A stretch of DNA of 64,000 nucleotides from Naasia sp. SYSU D00057 (GTDB lineage Bacteria > Actinomycetota > Actinomycetes > Actinomycetales > Microbacteriaceae), in assembly GCF_017916505.1 (NCBI RefSeq), contig NZ_JAFMSZ010000002.1, forward strand, positions 372,001-436,000. Direction: 5' to 3'. Each line of letters starts with the position of its first letter. The first letter of the stretch is position 1. Under the pieces are notes generated by a model. That model did no database searches, was not told the origin of the DNA, and saw nothing but the letters and a program-made list of their open reading frames with translations. A program made the position numbers and the translations under genes. Shown here in pieces: positions 1 through 7,373 of the stretch.

Positions 1-353
1 AGGTCGAGTCCCTCGAGCCCCAGGTTGACGGCGTGCGCGACGCGGCCGCTCCCGCTGTCCACCGAGCCGGGGATGCCGACGCCGAGCGACGAGAACTCGC
101 GAGGCTCCACCCGCAGCTGGGACGCGAGCGAGCTCACCGCCTCGACGGTGGTCGCGACGACGGCCTCCGCGCCGAATCCGGTGGGCACGCGCAGCTCGCC
201 GAGCACGGCTCCGCCGCCGTCGACCGCGACCGCGTCGGTCTTGGTGCCGCCGATATCGACGCCGACCCGCACCGCGGACCGGGCGCGCGCCTCGTCCACG
301 CTTGCGTCGCCGCCGTCGTCCCGACCCCCGGGGCGGGCTCCGTTCCCGGTCAT
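1..353 (-). CDS. ROK-family sugar kinase, N-terminal part (truncated by window edge)
   Basis: Only the first 117 codons are present; the gene runs off the left edge. After a variable N-terminus of about 28 residues the protein has the ATP phosphate-binding motif DIGGTK, followed by a ROK-type beta strand and the segment GVGIPGSVDS, which fits a ROK or glucokinase-like kinase. ROK kinases phosphorylate glucose, N-acetylglucosamine or related sugars in the cytoplasm. The ATG overlaps the nagZ stop codon as ATGA, so it is the last visible gene of the sugar operon. The context (NagZ and a sugar ABC transporter) makes an aminosugar the likely substrate, but that is inference because the substrate-binding half is missing. 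Confidence 0.85.
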   Translation of the reverse strand, partial: MTGNGARPGGRDDGGDASVDEARARSAVRVGVDIGGTKTDAVAVDGGGAVLGELRVPTGFGAEAVVATTVEAVSSLASQLRVEPREFSSLGVGIPGSVDSGSGRVAHAVNLGLEGLD

Positions 354-1747
354 CGGGCCGTCCCTTCGAGCCAGGCGAGCAGCGCCTGTCCGGCCTGCCG
401 GGAGGCGCCGAACGTCGCGACATCAGCGTACCGGCGGTCCTCTCCGGGCCACCCCATGTCGACGACGAGCGCCGACGGGAAGCGGTCGCGGACCGCGTCG
501 ATGCAGTCCCGCACCCACGGATGACGGTGGTTGTCCTTGCCGACGAGCACCGGCTGGGCGGAATCCGTCAGCTCGGGCCGCCGGCCCTCCCTCGCCTGGA
601 CGGCGGCGGCACCCGCCGCCGCTGGGCCCCATGGCACGACGCCGACCGCGATGTTGGGCTCCGTCTCCAGCATCACGAGGGTCCGCTCGGCGGACACCCG
701 CACGCCAGGGCGGACGTCGAACGCGCGGATGACCGCGTCGAGGTCCGGGCCGCTCGCGTCAGCCGGCGCCGCTGCGGGGGTGGGCAGGACGTTCAGCTCG
801 CGGACGCGCCGCTGTGCGTCGGCGAGCCGCTCGGCGGTCAGAGCACCTGAATCGAGCGCGGCGGCGAGCGCCTCCTCGGCCTCGCGGAGCCGGCGCTCCC
901 CCGTCTCAGTCCCGAGGCAGAGCAGATCGCAGCCCGCGACGAGCGCGCGGACTGCGGCGGCGGGGATCCCGTCGCGCCCGCCCGCCCCGACCATGTCGAG
1001 GGCGTCCGAGATCACGGCTCCCTCGAAGCCGAGCTCCCCGCGGAGGAGGCCCGAGAGGATGGTCGCCGAGAACGTCGCCGGCTGCTCCGGGTCCACCTGC
1101 GGCAGCAGGATGTGGGACGACATGACGGCTCGAGCGCCGGCGGCAACGGCCGCCCGGAACGGCACCAGCTCCCGGGCGCGCAGCTCGTCGAGCGGCAGGT
1201 CGACCAGGGGGACCGCGAGGTGCGAGTCCTGCACCGTGTCGCCGTGACCGGGGAAGTGCTTCACGGTCGCGGCGACGCCCGCGGACTGCAGGCCGCGGAC
1301 CCACGCGGCCGTGTGCCGGGCGACGAGCTCGGCGTCGGCCCCGAAGCTGCGCACCCCGATGACGGGATTCAGCGGCGTCGAGTTCACGTCGGCGTCGGGG
1401 GCGAGGTCGAGAGTGACGCCGGCCTCGCGCAGCTCCCGGCCGACGGCTGAGGCCACGGCCTCGGTCATAGCCGGATCGTCGAGGCGGCCGAGGATGGCGT
1501 TGCCGGGATAGGGCGATCCGGTCCGCGCGTGCAGCCGGGTGACGTCGCCGCCCTCCTCGTCAACCGCGATCACGGCCTCGGGGTTCGCCTCCCGGACCTC
1601 GTCGGTCAGGCGGCGCAGCTGGTCCGCCGAGGCGACGTTGCCGCCGAACAGGCACACGCCGGCGAGGCCGTGCTCGAGCCGGGAGCGGAGCCAGGACGGC
1701 AGGGCCTCTCCGGCGAATCCGGGCAGCAGGACGGCGGCCGGGTTCAT
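350..1747 (-). CDS. nagZ: Beta-N-acetylhexosaminidase, glycoside hydrolase family 3 (NagZ-like)
   Basis: The 465-residue protein is a GH3 hydrolase that removes beta-linked N-acetylglucosamine from chito-oligosaccharides or muropeptides. The NagZ signature KHFPGHGDT (residues 163-171) provides the acid/base histidine loop, and ISDALDM (247-253) carries the probable nucleophile Asp248. VDEEGGDV near residue 62 is also family-typical. No signal peptide is visible, so it is probably cytoplasmic. The C-terminal part (about 330-465) is the additional domain common in actinobacterial NagZ. The start is the ATG overlapping the permease stop as ATGA. Its place between permeases and a ROK kinase suggests it acts on an imported disaccharide or muropeptide. 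Confidence 0.92.
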   Translation of the reverse strand: MNPAAVLLPGFAGEALPSWLRSRLEHGLAGVCLFGGNVASADQLRRLTDEVREANPEAVIAVDEEGGDVTRLHARTGSPYPGNAILGRLDDPAMTEAVASAVGRELREAGVTLDLAPDADVNSTPLNPVIGVRSFGADAELVARHTAAWVRGLQSAGVAATVKHFPGHGDTVQDSHLAVPLVDLPLDELRARELVPFRAAVAAGARAVMSSHILLPQVDPEQPATFSATILSGLLRGELGFEGAVISDALDMVGAGGRDGIPAAAVRALVAGCDLLCLGTETGERRLREAEEALAAALDSGALTAERLADAQRRVRELNVLPTPAAAPADASGPDLDAVIRAFDVRPGVRVSAERTLVMLETEPNIAVGVVPWGPAAAGAAAVQAREGRRPELTDSAQPVLVGKDNHRHPWVRDCIDAVRDRFPSALVVDMGWPGEDRRYADVATFGASRQAGQALLAWLEGTAR

Positions 1748-2589
1748 CCCTTCACCGCCCCACTGACGAGGCCGCTCGTCATCCGCCCCTGCACGATGAG
1801 GAAGAACACGATCACCGGGACCGCGACGAGCGTCGAGGCGGCCATCACCTGCCCCCAGTCGGTGGCCCGGCTGGCGCTCGCCTGCACGAACCCGCGCAGC
1901 CAGAGCGGCAGCGTTCTGGCCGACTCGTCCTGCAGCACGACGAGGGCGATCGTGAACTCGTTCCACGACTGCAGGAAGGCGTAGACGCCCGCCGCGACGA
2001 GGCCCGGCGCGAGCAGCGGGAAGGTGATGCGGAGGAACGCCTGGGTGCGGCTGAGGCCGTCGACCATGGCGGCCTCCTCGAGGTCGGCCGGGATCCCCGC
2101 GACGAAGCCGCGAAGCATCCAGATCGTGAACGGGACGACCGCCGCGATGTAGAGGACGCTGAGGCCGAGCGCCGTGTTGAGCAGTCCCGCCGAGGACATG
2201 AGCTTGTACTGGGCGATGAAGAGCCCCTCGGCGGGCAGCATCTGCACGAACAGCACCGCGAGCACGAACGACTTCCGTCCCCGGAAGCGGAACCGGCTGA
2301 TCGCGAGCGCCGCGAGGAACGCGAAGAAGAGCGAGAACGCGACGACGGCGACCGCGACGAGCACGCTCATGCCGAGGGCGGGCAGGAAGGTGCCGCCGCT
2401 CATCACGGCCGTGAAGTTGTCCCACGATCCGCCGAACGGCAGGAAGGTCGGGCGGGCGGACTGCAGCACGGCGTCCGGGAGCAGGGCCGAGTTGATCATC
2501 CAGTAGACGGGGAAGATCCAGATCAGGGCGACGAGCACCCCGACGAGGCCGAGTCCGGCGCGGCCGGCGCGGCGGGTGCCGGGTGTCAT
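1744..2589 (-). CDS. Sugar ABC transporter permease (MalG/UgpE type)
   Basis: This 281-residue inner-membrane protein has six hydrophobic segments and the permease EAA loop EEAAMVDGLSRTQAFLRITFP, where the coupling helix contacts the ATPase. It would form half of the channel of a carbohydrate-uptake (CUT1) importer, paired with the permease encoded just upstream. The ATG overlaps the upstream stop as ATGA and its own stop overlaps the nagZ start, so translation is coupled along the operon. No ATPase gene is present; as in many actinobacteria, a shared MsiK-like ATPase elsewhere may energise it (inference). Confidence 0.93.
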   Translation of the reverse strand: MTPGTRRAGRAGLGLVGVLVALIWIFPVYWMINSALLPDAVLQSARPTFLPFGGSWDNFTAVMSGGTFLPALGMSVLVAVAVVAFSLFFAFLAALAISRFRFRGRKSFVLAVLFVQMLPAEGLFIAQYKLMSSAGLLNTALGLSVLYIAAVVPFTIWMLRGFVAGIPADLEEAAMVDGLSRTQAFLRITFPLLAPGLVAAGVYAFLQSWNEFTIALVVLQDESARTLPLWLRGFVQASASRATDWGQVMAASTLVAVPVIVFFLIVQGRMTSGLVSGAVKG

Positions 2590-3545
2590 GACTCGTCCTC
2601 CTTGAGCATTCCGCGGACGTAGAAGGCGCTGAGCGCCACCGTGAGCACGAGCACGAAGATCGAGACCGCCGATGCGGTGCCGAAGTCGCTCGCACCCGTG
2701 CCGAGCTGATAGATGTACGTGCCGAGCAGGTTGGTCTCGCTCGCGATGGAGCCCGCGTCCTGCAGGAGCTTGATCTGCGTGAACACCCGGAGGTCCCAGA
2801 TCAGCTGCAGGAGCAGCACGATCGCGAGCACCGGCCGGATGATCGGGACGGTGATCCGCCAGAGCCGCTGAACGGGAGAGGCGCCGTCCATCTGGGCCGC
2901 CTCGAGCACCTCGTCGGGCACCTGGGTCAGCCCGGCGTAGACCGAGAACGCGACGAACGGCACGCTCATCCAGACCACGATGAGCGCGGCCACGGCGAAG
3001 AACGACAGCGGCTCCTGCAGCCAGTTGTGGTCCCGGAAGTCGAGCCCGGCACTCGTGAGGAGCCAGTTCACGACGCCGCGGCGCCAGTCGAACAGCCATC
3101 GCCACACCGTCATGGCGGCCACCGCGGGCATCGCCCAGGCGAGCAGCAGCGCGACCTGCAGCAGGATGCGGACAGGCGAGGGCAGCACCCGCATCAGCAG
3201 GGCCACCGCGACCCCCACCACCATGGTGGCGCCCGCTGCCACCAAGCAGAACGCGATGCTCCGGCCGACGACCGTCCAGAGGTACGGGTCGCTCACGAGG
3301 CGGGCGTAGTTCTCGAGTCCCACGAAGGGCGCCGGCTGCCCGAACTGCTGCGCGAGCCCGAACTCCTGCGTCGAGCTGATCAGCTGCCAGACGAGGGGGT
3401 AGCCCATCGCCGCGACGAGCACCGCGACCGCGGGAAGAACGAGGAAGTAGGGCGCGACGCTCCGGCGGCGGCGCGGGGACCGGGATCGCGGCTCGGCCGC
3501 CGCTGACGTCATGGCAGCGACGCCGGCCGAGGGGGTCGACGACAT
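2586..3545 (-). CDS. Sugar ABC transporter permease (MalF/UgpA type)
   Basis: This 319-residue membrane protein has a short basic cytoplasmic N-terminus (RSRSPRRRR), six hydrophobic segments and the EAA loop EAAQMDGASPVQRLWRITVP. It belongs to the MalF-like CUT1 permeases and pairs with the next gene's product. The ATG is preceded by a good GGAGGAG ribosome site, which supports this start over a second in-frame Met at residue 12. A strong hairpin lies between this gene and the binding-protein gene and may lower expression of the membrane components relative to the binding protein. Confidence 0.93.
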   Translation of the reverse strand: MSSTPSAGVAAMTSAAAEPRSRSPRRRRSVAPYFLVLPAVAVLVAAMGYPLVWQLISSTQEFGLAQQFGQPAPFVGLENYARLVSDPYLWTVVGRSIAFCLVAAGATMVVGVAVALLMRVLPSPVRILLQVALLLAWAMPAVAAMTVWRWLFDWRRGVVNWLLTSAGLDFRDHNWLQEPLSFFAVAALIVVWMSVPFVAFSVYAGLTQVPDEVLEAAQMDGASPVQRLWRITVPIIRPVLAIVLLLQLIWDLRVFTQIKLLQDAGSIASETNLLGTYIYQLGTGASDFGTASAVSIFVLVLTVALSAFYVRGMLKEDES

Positions 3546-3570
3546 GGGCTCCTCCAGGCGGGAAGGGGTG

Positions 3571-3602
3571 CGCGGCCGCCGGCCGGGAGACCGGCGGCCG
3601 CG
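3571..3602 (-). terminator. Intra-operon hairpin after the sugar-binding protein gene
   Basis: A perfect 12-bp inverted repeat (CGCGGCCGCCGG and its complement, 8-nt loop) lies about 50 nt after the binding-protein stop codon. There is no T-run. Such stems between binding-protein and permease genes often stabilise the upstream mRNA or partly terminate transcription, giving excess binding protein. That role is inferred from position. Confidence 0.6.
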
Positions 3603-3650
3603 GGTGCTGACCAGGATGGCCCGATCAGGGGGTGTCAGTGACCGGGCCCG

Positions 3651-5006
3651 TCACTTCGCGTTCAGCATCGGGGTGATCTTGGCGTCGTACTCCTTCGCCA
3701 GGGCCTCGAGGTCGGAGGCGCCCTCGATCTTGCTGAAGAACTCCTCGAGCACGCTCGCCGCCTCGACGCTCGCCCAGCCCGGCGCTGCCGGGGTCAGCTT
3801 CGAGTTCGACGCCGAGGCGATGAGCGCCTGCGCGAACTGGTCGTCGCCGAGCGAGGACGTGTACTGCGAGTTCGCCGGGCCGAGCCCGTTCTCGCCGAGC
3901 ATCTGCTGGTACTCGGCGGAGAAGATGATCCGCAGCAGCTCCTTGGCGAGGTCGGGGTTCTTGCTCGTGGCCGAGATCCCGATGTTGGAGCCGCCCGCGA
4001 ACACCGGGGCCGGCTCCCCGTCGTTGCCCGGCAGCGGGAAGACGCCGAAGATGCTGTCATCCCAGGTGCGGGTGACCTTGCCGTCCTCCTCGCCCTTCAC
4101 GCCGATGGACCAGTGCGCCCAGCCGGGGGCCATGATCGTCGCCGCGGACAGCGAGACGGGCGTCGACGGGTCGTCCTCGGTCGCGCCGGGGATCGCGTCG
4201 TCGTCGTTGAGGTAGATGTACTGGTTGCTGTCCTTCGCGTCGTTCGGCGCGTTGGAGGCTGTCCGGTACAGCTCCTGCAGCTGCTGCAGCCCCTTCAGCG
4301 AGTTCGGGTCGGAGAGGGTCGAGACCCACTCGCCGTCCTGCTCCTTCGCCAGGTCGCCGCCGTTCGCGAAGATCCAGGAGATGCCGTCGCGCCAGTCCTG
4401 CCCGCCCAGGTAGAAGCCGGAGAAGTTGTCGATGCCCGCCGGGTTCTTCTCGGCGATGGTCGCCACCGCGGCGTTGAACTCGTCGAGCGTCGTCGGCACC
4501 TGCACGCCGGCCTGCTGCCAGATGTCCTTGCGGTAGAACACGTACCGCGACCCGAAGTAGTACGGGAGCGTGTAGTTCTTGCCGTCGACGACGCCCGCGT
4601 CGACGAACGACTGCAGCAGGTCGTCACCGCCGAGCTCCTCGTACATGTCCGAGATGTCGAGGAACGCCCCGACGTTGGTGAAGGTCGGCGACTGCGTGTT
4701 GCCGATCTCGGTCACGTCCGGCGTGTTGCTCGCATCCGGCAGCGCCGTCGTGAGCTTCGGGATCAGGTCGCCCCAGTCCTGCTGCTCGATCTTGAGGTTC
4801 GCGCCGGTCTGCTTCTGGAACTCGTCCTTGAGGTACTCGCGCAGGGTGTCGGGGGTGTCCGCTCCGGCGAGCCAGAGGGTGATCGTCTGGTCGGAGGCGT
4901 CGCCTCCGCCGCTGCCTCCGCCGCTCGTGTCGCCGGCCGAGCAGCCGGCGAGGAGCAGCGCCGAGGTGGCCGCGACGGCGACAGTGCTCGTCCACGTCCT
5001 TCTCAT
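3651..5006 (-). CDS. Extracellular sugar-binding lipoprotein of a CUT1 ABC transporter
   Basis: The 451-residue protein has a lipoprotein signal peptide ending in the lipobox LLAGC (Cys22), then a Gly/Ser-rich tether, then a family 1 solute-binding fold (TITLWLAGADTPDTLREYL onward). It would be anchored to the outer face of the membrane and deliver a sugar to the two downstream permeases. The ATG has an AAAGGA ribosome site. The ligand cannot be read from sequence; NagZ and ROK genes in the same operon suggest N-acetylglucosamine, chitobiose or a cell-wall disaccharide. Confidence 0.93.
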   Translation of the reverse strand: MRRTWTSTVAVAATSALLLAGCSAGDTSGGGSGGGDASDQTITLWLAGADTPDTLREYLKDEFQKQTGANLKIEQQDWGDLIPKLTTALPDASNTPDVTEIGNTQSPTFTNVGAFLDISDMYEELGGDDLLQSFVDAGVVDGKNYTLPYYFGSRYVFYRKDIWQQAGVQVPTTLDEFNAAVATIAEKNPAGIDNFSGFYLGGQDWRDGISWIFANGGDLAKEQDGEWVSTLSDPNSLKGLQQLQELYRTASNAPNDAKDSNQYIYLNDDDAIPGATEDDPSTPVSLSAATIMAPGWAHWSIGVKGEEDGKVTRTWDDSIFGVFPLPGNDGEPAPVFAGGSNIGISATSKNPDLAKELLRIIFSAEYQQMLGENGLGPANSQYTSSLGDDQFAQALIASASNSKLTPAAPGWASVEAASVLEEFFSKIEGASDLEALAKEYDAKITPMLNAK

Positions 5007-5061
5007 GGTGGGTCCTTTCGGTGTGGTGTGGGGATGGGTGATCGCTGTTGTGCTGACGGGG

Positions 5062-6195
5062 TCAGGACACCCCGAGTCGTCCGGAGAGGACGAGGACGGC
5101 CGCGCCGAGGAGGACGATGTCCTCGCCGAGCGTGGTCATCCGCAGGAGGAGGTCGCCCGACGAGTCGGGCATGGTCCTCCGGCGGATCGTCTCGAGCGCC
5201 GCCTCGGCGAGGGGGCCGTCGAGAAGCTGGGGCGGGCCGCTGAGCACGACCTCGCCGAGATTGAGCGCGCCGACGACCGGCGCCAGGGCGACGCCGAGGC
5301 GCTGCCCGGCGCGGCGCAGCACCTCGTCGCGCGGCTCCCCGTCGCGCAGGCGCGCCTCGAGGGACGACACCGACAGCCAGGCCTCCACCGTCTTGGACCG
5401 GTCGTACTCGACGTCGAGCCCGCCGTCGGTGCCGACCATCACCTGGCCGATCTCACCGGCGGCGAAGCGGCGGCCGTGCAGGAGGGCGCCGCCGACGATG
5501 AGACCGGAGCCGACGCCGTGGCCGATGCGGATGAGCATGAGGTCGCCGATCGCGTCCCCGAAGCCGTGCTCGGCGAGCGCCGCCGCGTTCGCGTCGTTGG
5601 AGACGATGACGGGCACCCCGAGGACGCGCTCGAGGTGCGTCTGCAGGGGCACGCGCGTCCAGCCGAGGTTCGGTGCGGTCTGCACGGTCCCGTCGAGATC
5701 GACGACACCCGGCGACCCGACGCCGACGCCGAGGACGGGCGCGGTGGTCGCGGCGACCGCTCGCCGCGCGAGCTCGGTGGCGCGATCGAGCGCCTCCTCT
5801 CCCGTCCGGCCGTCGAGAGGGACCTCGACGCGTGTCAGGATGACGCCGTTGAGGTCGAGCACCGCCGCGCGCAGCACGGCATGGTCACTCATGTCGAGGC
5901 CGACCATCTGATGCCCGGCGCGGTCGATGTCGACCAGGGTCGCGGGCTTGCCGGGACGCGCGTCCTCGCGCTGACCCAGCTCGCGGACGAGCCGCTCCGC
6001 GAGGAGTTCGGCGACGAGGTCGGAGATGGTCGCTCGGGTGAGCCCCGTCTCCCGGGCGAGGTCGGCTCGGGAGAGCCCGTCGGTGCGGAGGAGTGTCTGC
6101 AGCACCAGGGCGCGGTTGTGCTGCCGGGCGTGCCCGGGGAGCACCTTCGCCGAGGGCCGCAGGCCGCCGTGGGCGACCGGAAGAGCCGTTGTCAC
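5062..6195 (-). CDS. ROK-family transcriptional repressor lacking the usual zinc ligands
   Basis: The 377-residue protein has an N-terminal winged helix-turn-helix (about 24-75, LSRADLARETGLTRATISDL) and a C-terminal ROK sugar-sensing domain (NDANAAALAE at 200-209; GHGVGSG from 225). It resembles NagC/XylR repressors and is the first gene of the sugar operon, so it probably senses the imported sugar. Two standard zinc-site elements are missing: the histidine of GEIGH is Gln251, and the CxCGxxGC cluster is replaced by VGTDGGLDVEYDRS. The GTG start lies 7 nt after a CATACT -10 box with no Shine-Dalgarno site, so the message is probably leaderless. The operator-like repeat at 6199-6227 suggests autoregulation. 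Confidence 0.9.
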   Translation of the reverse strand: MTTALPVAHGGLRPSAKVLPGHARQHNRALVLQTLLRTDGLSRADLARETGLTRATISDLVAELLAERLVRELGQREDARPGKPATLVDIDRAGHQMVGLDMSDHAVLRAAVLDLNGVILTRVEVPLDGRTGEEALDRATELARRAVAATTAPVLGVGVGSPGVVDLDGTVQTAPNLGWTRVPLQTHLERVLGVPVIVSNDANAAALAEHGFGDAIGDLMLIRIGHGVGSGLIVGGALLHGRRFAAGEIGQVMVGTDGGLDVEYDRSKTVEAWLSVSSLEARLRDGEPRDEVLRRAGQRLGVALAPVVGALNLGEVVLSGPPQLLDGPLAEAALETIRRRTMPDSSGDLLLRMTTLGEDIVLLGAAVLVLSGRLGVS

Positions 6196-6198
6196 GTT

Positions 6199-6227
6199 TG
6201 TCAGTATGGTTTACAAACTTACTGGCA
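6199..6227 (-). promoter_or_regulatory. Candidate ROK operator overlapping the operon promoter
   Basis: An imperfect inverted repeat with outer arms TGTCAGTA and TACTGGCA (7 of 8 positions complementary) encloses the short palindrome GTTT-AC-AAAC. On the minus strand it covers a promoter: TTGCCT, 18-bp spacer, CATACT (complement of 6203-6208), then 7 nt to the GTG of the repressor gene. ROK repressors bind palindromes of this kind. Assignment to this regulator is inferred from adjacency. Confidence 0.6.
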
Positions 6228-6265
6228 GGCAAGAGGAACCGGCCCGGTCGCGACCTCGAGAAGAT

Positions 6266-6292
6266 CTGGCACTCGACCCCGTCGAGTGCTAA
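6266..6292 (+). promoter_or_regulatory. CIRCE element (HrcA operator) of hsp20
   Basis: CTGGCACTC, nine bases, GAGTGCTAA: the right arm matches the CIRCE consensus fully and the left arm differs at two of nine positions. The -10 box TAATCT (6290-6295) overlaps its right end, with a weak -35 near 6267. HrcA bound here would block the hsp20 promoter until heat stress. Confidence 0.9.
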
Positions 6293-6302
6293 TCTGAAGC
6301 TA

Positions 6303-6323
6303 CTTGAGCCGAAGCGGCTCAAC
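6303..6323 (+). promoter_or_regulatory. HAIR-like element (HspR operator) of hsp20
   Basis: CTTGAGC, seven bases, GCTCAAC closely matches the HspR inverted repeat CTTGAGT-N7-ACTCAAG (six of seven per arm by my alignment; the outermost right base differs). It lies just downstream of the expected transcription start and 11 bp after the CIRCE element, implying two repressors on one promoter. Confidence 0.82.
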
Positions 6324-6366
6324 CCCTGAACCCGCCGCATCCGCGGCCCGACGAAAGGAACCTGTC

Positions 6367-6837
6367 ATGGCCATGAACTTCGACCCGTTCCGCGAGCTCG
6401 ACCGCCTCGCCGGCTCCGTGTTCGAGACTCGGGGCCCGAAGCTGATGCCGATGGACCTGTACCGGGACGGCGACCACTACGTGCTGAGCGCCGACCTCCC
6501 CGGCATCGACCCGGGCTCGGTCGACATCGACGTCGACGGGCAGCTGCTGACGATCCGCGCCGAGCGCACCCTGACGAGCGGCCAGGGCGTGAAGTGGCTC
6601 GCCCGCGAGCGGCAGAGCGGCTCGTTCCTGCGCCAGCTGAACCTCGGCCAGGGCATCGACACCGAGCGGATCGCCGCCTCCTACGAGAACGGTGTGCTCA
6701 GCGTCACGATCCCGGTCAGCGAGCGAATGAAGCCCCGCAAGATCGAGGTCCAGGGCGGTGCCGGCGGCAACACCCTGACCGTCGGCAGCAGCAGCGGCAG
6801 CAGCACCGAGCAGTCGGGCACGTCCTCGGAGTCCTGA
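6367..6837 (+). CDS. Small heat shock protein, Hsp20/alpha-crystallin family
   Basis: This 156-residue ATP-independent holdase has an alpha-crystallin domain over about residues 20-130 (MDLYRDGDHYVLSADLPGID; the conserved NGVLSVTIP strand near 115) and a Ser/Gly/Thr-rich tail. A longer reading frame exists upstream, but the ATG at 6367 has the GAAAGGA ribosome site at the right distance and gives the usual MAMNFDPFRELDRL start. The promoter carries CIRCE and HAIR operators, so strong heat induction is expected. A hairpin terminator follows directly. Confidence 0.95.
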   Translation: MAMNFDPFRELDRLAGSVFETRGPKLMPMDLYRDGDHYVLSADLPGIDPGSVDIDVDGQLLTIRAERTLTSGQGVKWLARERQSGSFLRQLNLGQGIDTERIAASYENGVLSVTIPVSERMKPRKIEVQGGAGGNTLTVGSSSGSSTEQSGTSSES

Positions 6838-6846
6838 CCTCTGATC

Positions 6847-6886
6847 CGGAAGCGCCCGCTGCCCTCACCGGGGGCGGGCGCTTCCG
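6847..6886 (+). terminator. Hairpin terminator of hsp20
   Basis: A 13-bp stem (CGGAAGCGCCCGC and its complement) with a 14-nt loop starts about 10 nt after the hsp20 stop. There is no clear T-run. Its core is almost identical to the icd terminator that faces it at 7324-7360. Confidence 0.8.
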
Positions 6887-6941
6887 CGTTCCGGTCGAGC
6901 TCCGGCGGCCACGGCGGGCCCTCAGCGGGAATCGCCCCCCT

Positions 6942-7232
6942 TCAGCAGGCACGGCGGGCCCTCAGCAGGCAGAACCGGGCCAGTTCTTCCTGCTGAGCAT
7001 CTTGTTCACCTGCTGAGCCTCGCGGTCCCGCTCCTGAGGGGGCACCACGAAGCCCTCAGCAGGAACCGCTTCATCCTCAGCAGGCACCGCACGTCCTCAG
7101 CAAGCACCGGCCCTACCTCAGCAAGCACCGCACGTCCTCAGCAGGCACCGCTCCAACCTCAGCAGGCACCGCACACCTTCAGCAGGCAGAACCGCGCCCG
7201 TTCTTCCTGCTGAGCACCACTTCCTCCTGCTG
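6942..7232. repeat. Cluster 1 of the TCAGCAGG / CCTGCTGA intergenic repeat family
   Basis: Between convergent hsp20 and icd the octamer TCAGCAGG occurs seven times (6942, 6962, 7056, 7077, 7138, 7159, 7179), with two TCAGCAAG variants (7097, 7118). Its complement CCTGCTGA occurs three times (6989, 7009, 7206), with one CCTGCTGG (7226). Two near-identical hairpins form at 6962-6996 and 7179-7213: CAGCAGG, a short AGAAC/GTTCT inner stem, then CCTGCTGA. The remainder of 6838-7373 has no plausible gene. Function unknown; compare clusters at 39738-39975 and 62199-62295. Confidence 0.75.
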
Positions 7233-7323
7233 GACCACAGCCGACGGCCCACCCACCGACCCCCCCGCGGACCACTGACCGACCACCGACGGCCCACCCA
7301 CCGACCCCCTCACCCGGAGACAG

Positions 7324-7360
7324 CGGAAGCGCCCGCCCCCATAGGGGACGGGCGCTTCCG
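7324..7360 (-). terminator. Hairpin terminator of icd
   Basis: CGGAAGCGCCCG pairs perfectly with CGGGCGCTTCCG, with extra inner C/G pairs. It lies 14 nt beyond the icd stop codon on the minus strand. Confidence 0.8.
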
Positions 7361-7373
7361 TCGACGAAGCAGG

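Noticed and set aside
6942-7232. TCAGCAGG as a Chi or chromosome-polarity (KOPS-like) signal
   Set aside because: Both orientations occur side by side and the copies are confined to a few intergenic clusters, unlike Chi or KOPS.
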